Of a stretch of DNA of 64,000 bases, positions 32,080-43,714 are shown one piece after another. The stretch's first letter is position 1, and every line of letters begins with the position of its first letter. The notes beneath the pieces are model-generated. The model was not told where the DNA came from. It worked only from the letters and a program-made list of their open reading frames with translations, and searched no databases. The stretch is from Poronia punctata (taxonomy: Eukaryota; Ascomycota; Sordariomycetes; Xylariales; Xylariaceae), in NCBI GenBank assembly GCA_022579005.1, contig MU401458.1:124001-188000 (forward strand), read 5' to 3'. The position numbers and the translations under genes were made by a program.

Positions 32080-33126
32080 ATGTCTTCAAGGAAGAAGGTG
32101 CTCCTTAAGGTAGTTTATAACACCCACATTTGGAGCGCAGGTTATGTCGACTCTGGCTAAACGAATTCGCGGTCACAGGTTATTATCCTCGGCGACAGCG
32201 GTGTTGGCAAGACGAGTCTGATGAACCAATATGTATGCCATCTACCAACAGAAGCCCGATGCCCGAAGGCTCTCAACCGGCTCGACCGATATGGAACCGA
32301 ATATTAACTAACGAGATCGAGTCGCAAGGTCAACAAAAAATTCAGCGCGAGTTACAAGGCCACTATTGGTGCCGACTTTCTAACGCGAGAAGTTCTTGTC
32401 GATGATAGACAAGTCACAATGCAGGTACGGCATAATGCGTACACCCATCCGAACGGTTTTGAGCAGGATAGCTAAGTAAAGTAATAGCTATGGGACACGG
32501 CTGGCCAGGAGCGCTTCCAATCTTTGGGTGTCGCATTCTACCGCGGCGCCGATTGCTGCGTGTTAGTGTTTGACGTGAACAACTCCAAGAGTTTCGACGC
32601 TTTAGACAGCTGGAGAGACGAATTCTTGATTCAAGCCTCCCCGCGAGACCCAGAGAACTTCCCGTTTGTAAGTGAAAGTTGAACCTGGATAGCACTGGCC
32701 GCTTCTGCTCTAGAGTACTGTTTACTAATGTTGACGTCTGAAGGTCGTTCTTGGTAACAAAATTGATGTGGAGGAGAGCAAGCGGGTGGTAAGTCGCTTT
32801 TTATCTGTGTTACCCTCAGCGGACTCCTGTTAATGGCATAATACGTAGATCTCGAGTAAGAGGGCGGCTACTTTCTGCCACTCCAAGGGTGACATCCCGT
32901 ACTTCGAGACAAGCGCCAAGGAAGCCATTAACGTTGAGCAAGCGTTTGAAGGTAAGCAATAACGGCTTTATACAGGCCTCTTGTTGAACCAGCATCTTAA
33001 CCATATGCCCTCACAGTCATCGCAAGGAATGCACTTGCCCAGGAGGAATCCGAAGAGTTCAGTGGAGATTTCCAGGACCCTATCAACATTCACATCGAAA
33101 ACGATCGCGATGGCTGTGCCTGCTAA
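32080..33126 (+). CDS. YPT7: Rab7-type small GTPase Ypt7
   Basis: Seven exons (32080-32109, 32179-32232, 32329-32424, 32488-32667, 32744-32788, 32849-32951, 33017-33126) join to 205 aa in frame. Ypt7 is the late-endosome/vacuole Rab that recruits HOPS for vacuole fusion. All G motifs are present: P-loop GDSGVGKTS (G1), switch I with KATIGADF (G2), [14 protein letters not shown] (G3), NKID (G4) and ETSAKEA (G5). The C-terminus is CAC, a double geranylgeranylation motif. Residues following switch II ([16 protein letters not shown]) are characteristic of Rab7. The intron count is high for its size; introns are 61-96 nt. The assignment is secure. Confidence 0.97.
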
Positions 33127-34270
33127 AGCGAAGAGGCGCCCCAGGTGTCTACCCAGACACCTCATACGATGGTCTACAGTAAGTATCGATATGGCCTTAG
33201 AAAAGGTGAAATATATATATCCTTCCTTCGCCGTGCCTATTCTATTCGTCACATGTGTGTTAAGGCTTGCCCGTCAGGCCCAAACCCCACCAAACATTAC
33301 TACCGCCTCGGTAGGACGGATAGCACCGACCAACTCTTTTTACCTTGTGGTATCAGCCTTAATGGCAGTGTGTATAAACAGATCTGGAGTTAGTCGACGG
33401 CCGATAAACTGTTGACAAGAAGGCCTAGAGCAAATCTTGGTGGCATACGGCTTGGCAACCGGGCTAGATGCTCGTTTATATGTCGACTTGCTATGTTACA
33501 GAACTGGAGCCGAATTTTAACACTTTCACTGGTGCCTTGACGCGGATATGGATAGTATTTGATTTGATTTATGAACTGGGATGTGCTTGCTGTACCTTTC
33601 TGGTACCTATGTACCCATATATTGCGTTCAGACGCTCCAATGTTTATCACCGTTATCCCTCAGGACGATACTCGTACTCGTAGAGACATGCATGTATCTA
33701 GTAACCTAGGTACTTTGGGATGCCTTTTTGGGGCGTACTTCAGAGGGCAGCTTGGTCAGGTACCTTCTGGATCTGTCTACTTTTAGTTACAGGCATTTTT
33801 AGGTACCTCTCATATCGACAACGGACTACCTAATCGTTTCCCGCCCAGGCCCCGGGGTGCTAGAATCCCTCGCCTAGACTAGTCACGCTAGCCTCCTCCT
33901 ATGGACCGAAATAGCACAAGATGCGGACGGTAATTACAGGGTTGCGTAGCTACATCATTAGGTACTATCCTAGCCTGTACACGTACCTCTGCCGTGTGAT
34001 ACCTGCCGAAGCCGGTAGCCAAACAAAACATTGCGATATCCAGTTCCTTTGGCCCAAGCTCAGCGCAACACAGCATTTGTTTCAGAGCTCACTTGAGCAG
34101 CCCCCTAAGCATTCAGATGAGATAGACTATCTACAGTTTCCTTCTTTCTAATAATAATAAGATACCTGCTTGTTTACCTCACCAAGTCAATGACTCCGTC
34201 CGCCGCACCTAACAGTACCTACCGGTCGTGTATCCACCCGACGTGAGGTCGTCTAATTAACATTGCCGGA
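33127..34270. other. Intergenic
   Basis: No gene is supported. Many GTAC/TAGGTACC-type words occur between 33590 and 33800. Confidence 0.45.
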
Positions 34271-35769
34271 ATGGCATCTGTAGAACCGGCAACAATAACA
34301 GATTTCACAACACGAAGCAACGAAGACCCTAGAAGGAGGCCTTCTCTAGCCCTTTCGGTCGACGATTCTATGACATCAGCGAATATGTCTCACGGTGGTA
34401 GTTCAGGCGGCGTGGGTCGCACGCTTGAGTTTTGGCACATTGCGCGCAGGACGCTCGGCATCGCCCTTTTACTTCTTACCGTGTTTCTCTGGACTGCGTC
34501 TAATTTCCTCGCCAGTGTAAGTACAAGCTGGCAGCGGCCAACCTTTGGAATTTCTTGAATAACGCCGTGTTACCCAGTACATCTTCTCCGATAGCACCTA
34601 CAATAAGCCGTTTTTCGTCGTCTACATTAATAGTTCGGCTTTTGCGATTTCGATGATACCCATCTCGATCAGGCATATAAGACGGAACGGCGGACTTGCA
34701 AGCCTGTTGACTCAGGCCCTAGATTTTTGGCGGAGACGCTATCATGGTCCGATGAGCTTCAAGGCTCAGGTAGAGCATGAAGAAACCACAGCAGGAGAAC
34801 GGCTACTAGACGGGCATGAAGAAGACCACGGAAGTCTTGCAGGGCCTAACGGAGATAAGCACGACGAGCAGCTATCGTTTTCCGAGACGGCGAAACTCAG
34901 CCTTGAATTCGCGATGATATGGTTTTTGGGGAACTATTTCGCGTCGGCTTGCCTGGAATACACAAGTGTTGCGAGTGTGACTATTCTTACGTCGACTAGT
35001 AGTGTCTGGACCCTTATATTCTGTGCTATCAAGCAAATCGAGCCATTCTCGGCCCGAAAACTAGTCGGCGTGCTAGCTTCGCTATCAGGGGTAATCCTGA
35101 TATCCTTGGTGGATCTTTCTGGTGACGGAAACGACGACGATAGGGGTAACTTTCCTCACAAATCGCAGGCGCAGATCGCGCTTGGTGATGCGATGGCATT
35201 TATTAGCGCTGTGATCTACGGCACCTACGTTGTTGTGATGAAAGTTAGGGTGGGGAACGAAGACCGGGTCAATATGCCTCTATTTTTCGGTCTTGTGGGC
35301 ACATTCAACCTCCTGCTGTTATGGCCCCTATTTCCGATCCTGCATTATACGGGAATTGAACCTGTAAGTGGTCCCCGGGAGGGAACTAGGAGAGTAAACA
35401 AACTCACACAGTTGCAGTTCGAATTACCTACCGACGGCAAAGTATGGACCATTATTTTGGTATGTTTTGGACTTCCCTGTTCTAGAATCCAGCGTACTAA
35501 TCCCTCTGTAGCTGAATTCAGTTTTCTCGTTTGTTTCTGATATATCTTGGGCATATGCTATGCTACTCACGACGCCACTCGTCGTCACCGTGGGCTTGTC
35601 GCTTACCATCCCACTGTCCCTCGTTGGAGAGATGATACAGTATGCACAGCACGCGAGCCTTGCCTACTGGGTCGGAGCGGTGATTGTCGTTTTCTCTTTC
35701 CTATTCGTCAACCACGAAAGCCAGGAACCGGCGGGGAAGCCCGCTACGAGTGCCGAGAGTGAGCTCTGA
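34271..35769 (+). CDS. EamA/SLC35F-like membrane transporter (vacuolar type)
   Basis: Four exons (34271-34516, 34578-35363, 35418-35459, 35512-35769) encode 443 aa; all introns are phase 0. The protein is a drug/metabolite-transporter superfamily member with about ten membrane segments. The first is in exon 1 (RTLGIALLLLTVFLWTASNFLAS); others include the paired helices around LEFAMIWFLGNYFASACLEYTS, ASVTILTSTSSVWTLIF and LVGVLASLSGVILISLVDL. A hydrophilic cytosolic loop (about residues 140-180) separates the early helices. The plan matches yeast YML018C/Thi74-type vacuolar membrane proteins and human SLC35F. A 42-nt third exon encodes a short loop. Substrate is unknown; nucleotide-sugar or thiamine-related transport has been proposed for relatives but is not shown here. 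Confidence 0.9.
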
Positions 35770-37874
35770 ATAATTTGTTTCGAGTCTTAATGTTCAACGG
35801 GAATGAGGATGGAAGTGAATGCAGTGGACTTCACCAAACATTTGGCTAGCATGGCAGTGCCTGGGCCATCCTGGCGTTCTTTGGCCGAATACGGATTGGA
35901 TAATGGTAATACGACTATATGATACCTACGGAATTTATTCAACATGACAGGCTTAGAACAATACGGTTGCCTGTACATGGCCGTAACGCCTTATGGAACT
36001 GGGGTACTGTGTGTCTGGTCGTTATAGATGTGATGATAGGGCCATAGTCTCCCGATTTGGTTTCGAGCTAACAAATACCGGAGCTTGAAAGATATCGGCA
36101 TCGGTAATATTCCAATGCTAGTAGGCACCGAGGTAAGCAAAGAGGTTATAGTACTCGTAACGGTGGCGAGCCTTCCGTTGATCTAGAGTATTTTCGCAGA
36201 TAGGCGATAAGAGGACTTGTAAAGACGAAAATGATGCGAACACTGCTTGGATCTACTCTGAAACATGCAATCATCCCCGTACCAAATGTTTAACCGCTTC
36301 ATACCTAGTCCCAGACGCTAATAAATAAATAACCTACACTCTATTAACCTAGGAATCTGTATCCTAGGCACACAAAGAAGTAGTGGCATGGATGAAGTAT
36401 TTACTAAAAGGTTAGCAGCGGCTTCTGAATCAGGCACGTACCCGACATGTCTGGACCTACCCTGGAACAGGTTCCCGGGGCTGCTGTTAGAAGCCTTGGC
36501 CAACGTAATGGGCATTGGGCAGCGGCCTACGAGGTGGTACATGTACGAGTACAGGAAAGCCAAGGCTTGCCAAGACCTCTCGGGGCATTCTCTCCACTTT
36601 GCATCCCACCTTGAATCGCACTTTTGCCCCCCATCCAATGGACAATCTGATTTCTCCATTAGAAAACATGGAAATGTTGCATGCGGAAATTGTGGAAAAC
36701 CGACCCAGGCCCATGTGTCCTACCTATTGTATTGCACTTTTTTCCTTAATATTCACAACGGCAATTGTAAAAGAGCTGTTGTAGGTATTCAGTCTGTGCC
36801 TTCCTTGGCTGGAGTCAACCTTTGGGCTTCAGGGTGCCGGAGATCTCTCCGGTGCCCGCTCATGAAAGACGAGGTATTAGTAATGGAAACAAGAGCTCAG
36901 TCACTTGAACAGGATCCAGGGCGAGATGCCAGAAATATGGTGAGAGGCATGCAAGTCACTTTTTCGTTCGAAATATTCACTTTAGATCTGCGATTCTGCC
37001 TACCTTTTCGTGGCCCTCGCCTCGAGCTTCCCCTCTTCCCTTGGGCATTCTCGTCAATCGGGTAAACCGCAAATCCTGTTTCCCATGTTTCACCATAGCT
37101 CCTGGATACCTACCAAAACCTACTTTATTCCGCTGCGGGCTAGGCTAGTAAAGTCCGAATTTTAGTGTCCGCCTGATAAATACACCTTCTATAGTTGTTA
37201 TTTATATCACGTTCATTATCATTGATTATGCTTTGATTCATTACACCTACATCCTCAAGACGAACGTGGGATATTCGAGTCCACTTTTGAGTCGGGTAGT
37301 CTTGTTCTTTCAGTAAGTTTCCGCCCCTCCACCCCGCGATTCCAACTACATGTATCCATTTTATATATCCTTGCAAGTGGCAGGCCCTGACAATATACTG
37401 TACCTTTAATGTACCATCATTCGGAAACGGTCATTAGGTGGAAGTTGGTCCAAGGTTCGGAGGTCTCCTGAGTCCTGACTGCCACCATAGCAGTTTGTTG
37501 GTCGCTCTAGCCTCTGTATGACTAAAACATAATGATTCGCCTAGGTACTTGAGCACATTTGATTAACTCACCACTTGCAGTTTTCGTCTGGCCCGGCTGT
37601 GCCTTCTCCTTTGCTCTTTATACCTGCTGCCTGGATAGTCAAATCCTGTGACTACTTTTATGGTTTTAATCCCTCGTCATCCTAACAGGACTTTGGGAAT
37701 GTCCCATCGTATGTTTTTATCGTTTACACAGCTACCCCCCTACAGCATACCGGTCTACCTTTTCCCTTCCTCTTGGCGTTGACCGTCTTACGGAGAATCT
37801 ACCTACTGTCTCTTGAGAACGGTCGGCCTGTTTACCTTACCCCTGAATTATCTATTCAATACCTATTACCTATC
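35770..37874. other. Intergenic, 2.1 kb
   Basis: No gene is supported with confidence. A 225-codon ATG frame lies at 36388-37065 but its composition is not convincing (see rejected items). The right end is the 5' flank of the heme-oxygenase-like gene. Confidence 0.4.
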
Positions 37875-38945
37875 ATGCCTTCAGATACCAGGGACATGTC
37901 CGATTCCCTCCCTCATTCCATCAACAGCGCCACCCGGTCTATTCACACAAAGTTGAATAAACTTGTGGTATCTCGACTGCGACTTGCTCTCCCACCACAA
38001 GTAGACGATGCTTCCCAGTATGTGTCCGGTCTGCTCCACCTCACGCCCGTATACATCACCTTTGAGTCGCTATGGCGGGCCTTGTTGGACAAGTCAGACC
38101 AACAGGACAGCCATGATTGCAACGAGGACCTTGTTTGCGCCACGTTGAATTCTGCGGGGGATTCAAATGCTTTCAACAATGTCAAAGACTTCAAGGGTGG
38201 AAAGGGGGTAATCCGAAGCGAAATCAAGACATTACTCGAAAACTTACATTTCGAGGGTCTCCAGCGGTCCCGAGCGCTTCAGAACGACCTCTTCTCCCTA
38301 ACAAACTGGTCGAACCGCACTCTTGCGGAAAAGCTTAATGATGCCACCGAGTTACCCGTCCTCGGCGAGTTTATCAACCACATCAAGACCAATATTGGTG
38401 AATCCCCCCATACCCTGCTAGCGTACGCCTGGGTCTTATATATGGCCTTGTTTTCCGGTGGGAGGTTCATTCGGGCTACGCTTGAGAATATTTTCACCGA
38501 CTTTTGGATCCCGGCCTCAGCACAGCCAGCAACACCACCAGAAACGGCACGAGCGGCGTTCATAACTGACAACGTTCCGGGGGCTCTTCCGTTCCATTTT
38601 TTCCGGTTCGATACGCCAGATGACGGCGAGGACCTGAAGCTTGAGTTTAAGAGACGTCTAGCCGAGTCCGAGAGCATTCTCAATGCACAAGAGCGAGAGG
38701 AAATCGTCCAAGAGGCCCAGAACATTTTCCAATACATGATCCGCCTTGTTGGCGAGCTGGACTACATCTGCGGGACCGACGAGGAGGCCGCCGAAGCTAG
38801 ACTCCTGAGTCTCCGAAGCAGAGATAGCGTGGTCGTGGAAAAGGAGCGCAGACAACATTACACCAAACTGGCTCGGAAGATTATGGGAGAGGATACGAAA
38901 GCTAACCCCAAAGAGAATGGGGTGGGACGAGTGAAGTTTAACTAA
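37875..38945 (+). CDS. Heme-oxygenase-fold protein
   Basis: This single-exon gene encodes 356 aa from the ATG at 37875; the frame is open upstream but has no ATG there. It belongs by eye to the heme-oxygenase-like superfamily: an N-terminal ATRSIHTKLN helix places a candidate proximal heme-ligand His at residue 24, and the distal-helix signature appears as LYMALFSGGRFIRATL. Between them are helices such as LLHLTPVYITFESLWRALL. Compared with canonical heme oxygenase (about 230-290 aa), it has a longer C-terminal tail. No C-terminal membrane anchor is present, so it should be soluble. Fungal members of this type are mostly uncharacterised; heme cleavage to biliverdin, iron and CO is possible but unproven. 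Confidence 0.8.
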   Translation: MPSDTRDMSDSLPHSINSATRSIHTKLNKLVVSRLRLALPPQVDDASQYVSGLLHLTPVYITFESLWRALLDKSDQQDSHDCNEDLVCATLNSAGDSNAFNNVKDFKGGKGVIRSEIKTLLENLHFEGLQRSRALQNDLFSLTNWSNRTLAEKLNDATELPVLGEFINHIKTNIGESPHTLLAYAWVLYMALFSGGRFIRATLENIFTDFWIPASAQPATPPETARAAFITDNVPGALPFHFFRFDTPDDGEDLKLEFKRRLAESESILNAQEREEIVQEAQNIFQYMIRLVGELDYICGTDEEAAEARLLSLRSRDSVVVEKERRQHYTKLARKIMGEDTKANPKENGVGRVKFN

Positions 38946-39404
38946 AACATGTCGCGGGTTGAAGTCCGAGACTGCATCTGGTTTGGCATTCGAGTATCAT
39001 TCGAGAGGAGCATACATTTATGAGGTAATGCATAGACTGGATTGGAGTATGGTGGGCTGTGCATGCGTATATGGATATGATACCCGAATAATATAATAGA
39101 CTGGTTTTACTCCTATTCCTGTTACAAGGCCTGTACATGAGTCTGGTGACACCGTTGCGGGAGTGTCAGGTTATAGATAACATGATTGGATAAAATTAAT
39201 AACGAGATGTTGGAGTGTTGCGCCGGACTTTGCGAATCACCAGAAGCTCGTCGCAACGCTAGAAATGTTTTCTTAGTGCTAGAAGAAGAGCTGGGAAACC
39301 ATCTGTTTAGGCCATTTTGTGCCCATGCCCCCTATATCACGGCCCGTAAGAGACCATGGCTTTTGTTCCATCATCATCGACCAGCTACCCCCTTACTGGA
39401 AAAA
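38946..39404. other. Convergent intergenic region
   Basis: 3' flanks of the heme-oxygenase-like and binding-protein-like genes; no feature is seen. Confidence 0.4.
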
Positions 39405-40626
39405 TCACTCATTTAACGGATGCTGCGCCGCCAACCCATTAAACAACATCTCCTTGGCCATCCACTCCGTCTTCCTATCCTCCCCATCCTTCAACACGCC
39501 AGCCTTCTTCAAAATATCAATACATTTGATCACGACCTCAACATCGACCCCCTCAGTCCGCGCAGAAAACCGCACAGTACGCAACCATTCAGCCGCGTCC
39601 TCGGCCGAGTAATCGAGGTTAGTACTAACATACTTGACAACCTCATCATGATGTCTTTCGAAGAAGTCGACCCCTTTATCCAGCTTGGCAAAGACATCCT
39701 TGAGAACATCCTGATGATCTTTAACCAGGGCGGTACTAGCGACAATCTTCCAACTGCTCCAGGGCGTATAGATCTCGCCCACGCGCCTGATCTCGCCGTT
39801 GTCGTAATACTTTTTGGAGGTGAAGTGCTCCCACATGAAGAAGTCGGCGGTACCGTCGTTGACGGCGCGGCGGAGGTTTTCGAAGTTTTGGAGGGGGATG
39901 AATCCGGAAAACGGCGGCTGGGTTTGGGGTGATTGTGGTTGGAGCCATCCTTGCTGGTCGGCTAGGACGTAGCCCATTACTTGGCTTCCTGAACCGGGAC
40001 GGGAGATGCCGATTTTGCGGCCTTTGAGGGTCTCTGTCGAGCTTATCTCGGGCCGTTGAGAGCCTGTTGAGATGGCCCAGCCTGATGTAGATGGATGGGT
40101 TGATTGATTAGTGAGACCTCAGACTGGGCGGGTGGAGTATGAGATGGATTGATGGGATGGGATGGGATGGGATGGGATGGGATGGGATGGGATGGGATGG
40201 GATGGTTCTGTTTGTCATGTTTTGGCGGCTCGGTCTAGTCTATCGTAATGATGCAGCCATATCCCTTCATATATATATATATATAACAGAAAAAGGAGAC
40301 GTAGAATATGAAAACCGGGGAAAAAAGCATGGGGGGGAAAAAAAAAAGAAAAAAAAAACCTTACAAAGAGGCGTCTCGACATAAGTCCCCACAATCCGAT
40401 AGCCAGCATCACCGGGCGAATCCTCTTTCCCCAACCCGGCGACCCAGGCCTCGGTGAGGCCGATGCCGATGTCGATCTCGCCGGCCCGGATGGCCGTGAT
40501 CATGTGGCCCGTCCCCGAGGGAAAGGGGATGAGCTGCGCGTTGAGGCCGTAGTATTGCTTCGCGAAGTGGAGGGGTGTGGAGAAGTGTTCTGGCACGTAG
40601 CCGATGCGGAGGTTGGAGTTGTCCAT
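39405..40626 (-). CDS. Type 2 periplasmic-binding-protein fold (Ca3427-like)
   Basis: Two exons (40365-40626 and 39405-40081) encode 312 aa. The 283-nt intron is unusually long for this window and carries a GATGG microsatellite. Splicing across a split TGC codon gives VETPLCWAISTG, restoring a typical lobe junction. The N-terminal lobe starts LRIGYVPEHFSTPLHFAKQ and includes AGEIDIGIGLTEAW; the second has GRKIGISRPGSGSQVMGYVL and ADFFMWEHFTSKKYY. This is the fold of bacterial NMT1/taurine-type ABC-transporter binding proteins, seen in eukaryotes in the Candida Ca3427-like group. There is no signal peptide, so it acts inside the cell; ligand and role are unknown. Bacterial ancestry of the family is probable. 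Confidence 0.85.
40151..40205. repeat. (GATGG)11 microsatellite in intron
   Basis: Eleven uninterrupted GATGG units lie within the intron of the binding-protein-like gene. On the coding strand they read CCATC. An (AT)n run and polypurine tracts follow in the same intron. Confidence 0.95.
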
Positions 40627-41506
40627 TTTTATTTTATTTTTATTTTTATTTTTCCCCCTCTTCTTTATCAGCGGGGTTTGTTTTGATCCTCGAAAGCACC
40701 TTACAAAGTCGAGTAAGTACTTAAGGTAGGTAATGTGATGTGATGTGGTGCTCGACCTAGTTGATAAGTTGAGTAAGTGAGTGAGTGAGTGAGTGTATAG
40801 GTAGGTAGGTAGTCCGATTAGACTACATGTAGGTTAGTAGGTAGTAGATGTGTTGACATAATGTAAGCTCTTTTGTAGGTGGACGGAAATTGCTCGCATT
40901 TTTCCCGAGTGACGTCGCTACTCCATCAGAATATAAGATTTCATGTACTTACACTACTTATTTCTTCAATTCTCCGTACGGACAGTAGGTATAGTCTAGT
41001 GGGATGGATGTTGTCGAAACATAGGAAGCGGGTAGATACGGGGGCGGCTATGTATTACGTGTATAACTCTTAGACCTGCGGGGTCAACCGCAATTAATAT
41101 CTCGTCATGTCGGGCCCCCATTACAGATGCTATCTATCTATATTTATAACATCTACCTTTCCTCCAGAACCCGCTATGCAAACAGGCGAGCTCCGATTTC
41201 GATTATGGCATGCACTGTTTTTACACATGGTAACCCATCTCTGGCTGGTGCCCTTTTAAAGTAGGGCAGGCAATCCGTCTTATCGTTCTGATGGAAAATA
41301 TAGGGCTGTTGTCCCTCAAATGGTTTTAGTATAAGAGGAACCAACAAAATGTCATGTCCGAATATGCGTAGATAAAAAAGAACATGTGAACTAGAATAAA
41401 GTCATGCTTAGATAGAGACCTTTGTTAAATAATTGGCCTATCCTACGGCCGGGTATCAATTTCTAGGTATCTCAAGTACCTCCTCTCCTTTACGACCGAG
41501 CTCGAC
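40627..41506. other. Intergenic with simple repeats
   Basis: Immediately upstream of the binding-protein-like start are T-rich ATTTT repeats. A GTGA/GAGT repeat followed by TAGG repeats lies at about 40771-40812. No gene is seen. Confidence 0.5.
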
Positions 41507-43033
41507 TTATTCTGTCTTATTTCTCTTCGCCATGTGTGTTTCGGATTTGGCGGCCTTGACAGCATGTTTCCCCTGAAGTAACTCTCGCTTCTCCTTCTTG
41601 CGGGTCTCCTTGTCGAGGCTCCCAATGACCTTGCTCTCTTTCCCACAAGGCCACTTTTCATACGCGGCTGCTTCCTGCTCCTCGGTCCATTCCTGAGGAA
41701 GAACAGCGAAGACGAGGTAGGAAGTATGTGTCTTGATCTCTGCTTCAGTGCGATGGATCAACCGACCGGCCACCCAAGGCTTCACCGTCGAGGTTTCGCT
41801 TGAATCGGCGTTGCCATTCGCAGCAATTGCATCGTCGCCATTCCGGCCTTCCCCGTTGTCCAGGTCTTCGGCGTCATCATCCATGTTGACATCACCGTCG
41901 TTTTTGCTCTTGGTGTTAAATTTCTTGAACCGCCCATCGATTTGTTTTAATCGCGTTACCGCTTCGGCGACGTCCTTGGGTGACTGGTTCGCTCCTCGTT
42001 CTGATGGCATGTTCAGACCGACCTTTTCACGTAGAACATTCACTCTCCTTTGGGCGACCTCGACCATCTCAATATCCATCCACCCTAACCGGCGCATAGT
42101 CTCCACCGTCTTGGTGACTTGTTCAATACAGGGCGAAAATGTGCATATATGTACCGAGCTATCTGGCCGCAAGGGAGACTTCCAACCGGACGATGGCTCT
42201 TTTAGGGGCTCCAGGTCACAACTGGCCAGCAGAGCGGTACTAGGTTTACTCCGGGACAAGTGCGGTAGAGCTTGCCAGGGTGCCGGCACATCCAGGAATA
42301 TACATTCTGCCCCTGGACTTTGGCCGTCCACTAGGAAGCCATCTTCGTATACGTTTCGATGCGTGACTTGGACGACGCCCTCTAGCTTATGCTCCTTGAT
42401 TTCTTCGCGCATCTTTGCAAAGCGATCATCGTTAAATTCAAAACTCCATACTTTTCCTCGCTTATCGTCTGGAGTGTCGGGATATCCATTATAAACTGCC
42501 CTAGCCGAGGCATGTGTAAAGCTCCCACTGCCTGAGCCGGCTTCTATTATTTGCATCCCCGGCCGGGCGCGAATCCGGTGGAGAATATAGCTGTAGTCCG
42601 GAATATACACGACCTGAGTTCGGTGTGGCAGACTTGAAGTCCAGATCTCAGGAGTCGGCGGAAGGATATGGATAAAGCCAGAGGCTGCGGTCTTGACATC
42701 TTTCGTATTGCTAGCGGGGGATGCCGCAGCTTCTGTACTGTTCTCGTTCGTATCGGCGTCGGCATTCTGGGCCATCTTCCGCTTTCTTCCCCTCGACCCG
42801 GTGTCTACGACAGAGGCGCGAATTTGCGAACCCCATGGTTGATGAAGGAGTGTGGAATGTGGGAACGACCCAAAACGAGTGTTGATTACGGGTCCCTCTG
42901 CATAACCATCTGTTTCATCCGTGTCTTTACCGAGGTAGACCGGCTGGACGTTGTCGCGCGACAAATGGACGAGCGCAAGAGCGCCGGGAGTGGTCAATGG
43001 ACCAGGGTCGAGAAAAGGCGATACTGTCGACAT
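41507..43033 (-). CDS. TRM61: tRNA (adenine-58-N1)-methyltransferase catalytic subunit
   Basis: This single-exon gene encodes 508 aa. Trm61, with Trm6, methylates A58 of tRNAs in the nucleus and stabilises initiator tRNA-Met. The N-terminal domain contains TRFGSFPHSTLLHQPWGS, and a Lys/Arg-rich insert (RGRKRK at 81-86) may be a nuclear signal within a low-complexity stretch. FIHILPPTPEIWTSSLPHRT leads to the SAM-binding motif I, IIEAGSGSGSFTH (162-174), with the acidic EFND following. The active-site motif FLDVPAPW is at 246-253. The C-terminus has a long acidic/Asn-rich insertion (near 370-400) then the family end VAGRLIHRTEAEIKTHTSYL. It is longer than the yeast protein (383 aa) because of the insertions. 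It is divergent from cysteinyl-tRNA synthetase. Confidence 0.95.
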   Translation of the reverse strand: MSTVSPFLDPGPLTTPGALALVHLSRDNVQPVYLGKDTDETDGYAEGPVINTRFGSFPHSTLLHQPWGSQIRASVVDTGSRGRKRKMAQNADADTNENSTEAAASPASNTKDVKTAASGFIHILPPTPEIWTSSLPHRTQVVYIPDYSYILHRIRARPGMQIIEAGSGSGSFTHASARAVYNGYPDTPDDKRGKVWSFEFNDDRFAKMREEIKEHKLEGVVQVTHRNVYEDGFLVDGQSPGAECIFLDVPAPWQALPHLSRSKPSTALLASCDLEPLKEPSSGWKSPLRPDSSVHICTFSPCIEQVTKTVETMRRLGWMDIEMVEVAQRRVNVLREKVGLNMPSERGANQSPKDVAEAVTRLKQIDGRFKKFNTKSKNDGDVNMDDDAEDLDNGEGRNGDDAIAANGNADSSETSTVKPWVAGRLIHRTEAEIKTHTSYLVFAVLPQEWTEEQEAAAYEKWPCGKESKVIGSLDKETRKKEKRELLQGKHAVKAAKSETHMAKRNKTE

Positions 43034-43714
43034 TTCGCATATACTGGCGATTTTTAACTCGATTAGTAGATAGTTGGAAATCCAATTGGTAGTTATATAA
43101 CCAGAAATTTGCTATAATGCAAGCCGCCGTAGTGCGGGTGTAGTTTTTTGGAACAATTGAGGTTTCAACACCAAAACTCTAAAATATCATTCGCATCCAA
43201 TGCAAGTCGCGCAACTCCGAAATTTTCGACAAGCTAAGAATATCTTGAGAGCGCGCTAATGGCGGGGTAGCTTTTTTATGCAGGTTGTACCGTAGCACTC
43301 TACGCGCTATTGTAGGCTATGACAACGGCAATGGAGGGGTAACTCGCGGTCCCTAGTGGGGTTAGCCCAATCCTGAAAACCCCTGCTTGGTGGGCCACTA
43401 CACCCTTCTGTTACCACCCCAATTCTGAAGAAAGTGAGTCTTCAGGGCAAAAGAAGCCAATCGCGCAACACATTGCACTGCAAATACCCATCAATCTGTC
43501 CTTGTTCTTCGGCCACCCTGACCCCATCTAGTACCCGTCCTGCAGTAGTTGTAGTCACAAGTGACTCAAATTAGGTGTATGCGATCGGAACAGTGACACA
43601 CGCTTCTTGCCGTTGTGACACGTTTGCCCTCTATTTGACGAAGGGGCACACTCGGTCTTTCCCTTCTCATTGCGGTCCCTCTTTCTACCTTTCGTCCCTT
43701 TTTTTTTGGTCTTT
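43034..43714. promoter_or_regulatory. Divergent promoter region, TRM61 / CysRS
   Basis: 681 bases separate the two start codons of a tRNA-modifying enzyme and a tRNA synthetase. No clear motif could be assigned. Shared control of the two translation genes is an inference from the arrangement. Confidence 0.45.

Noticed and set aside
36388..37065. 225-codon ATG frame on the plus strand
   Set aside because: No recognisable domain, uneven composition, a long opposite-strand frame over the same bases, and no splice context; likely chance in a gene-poor stretch.
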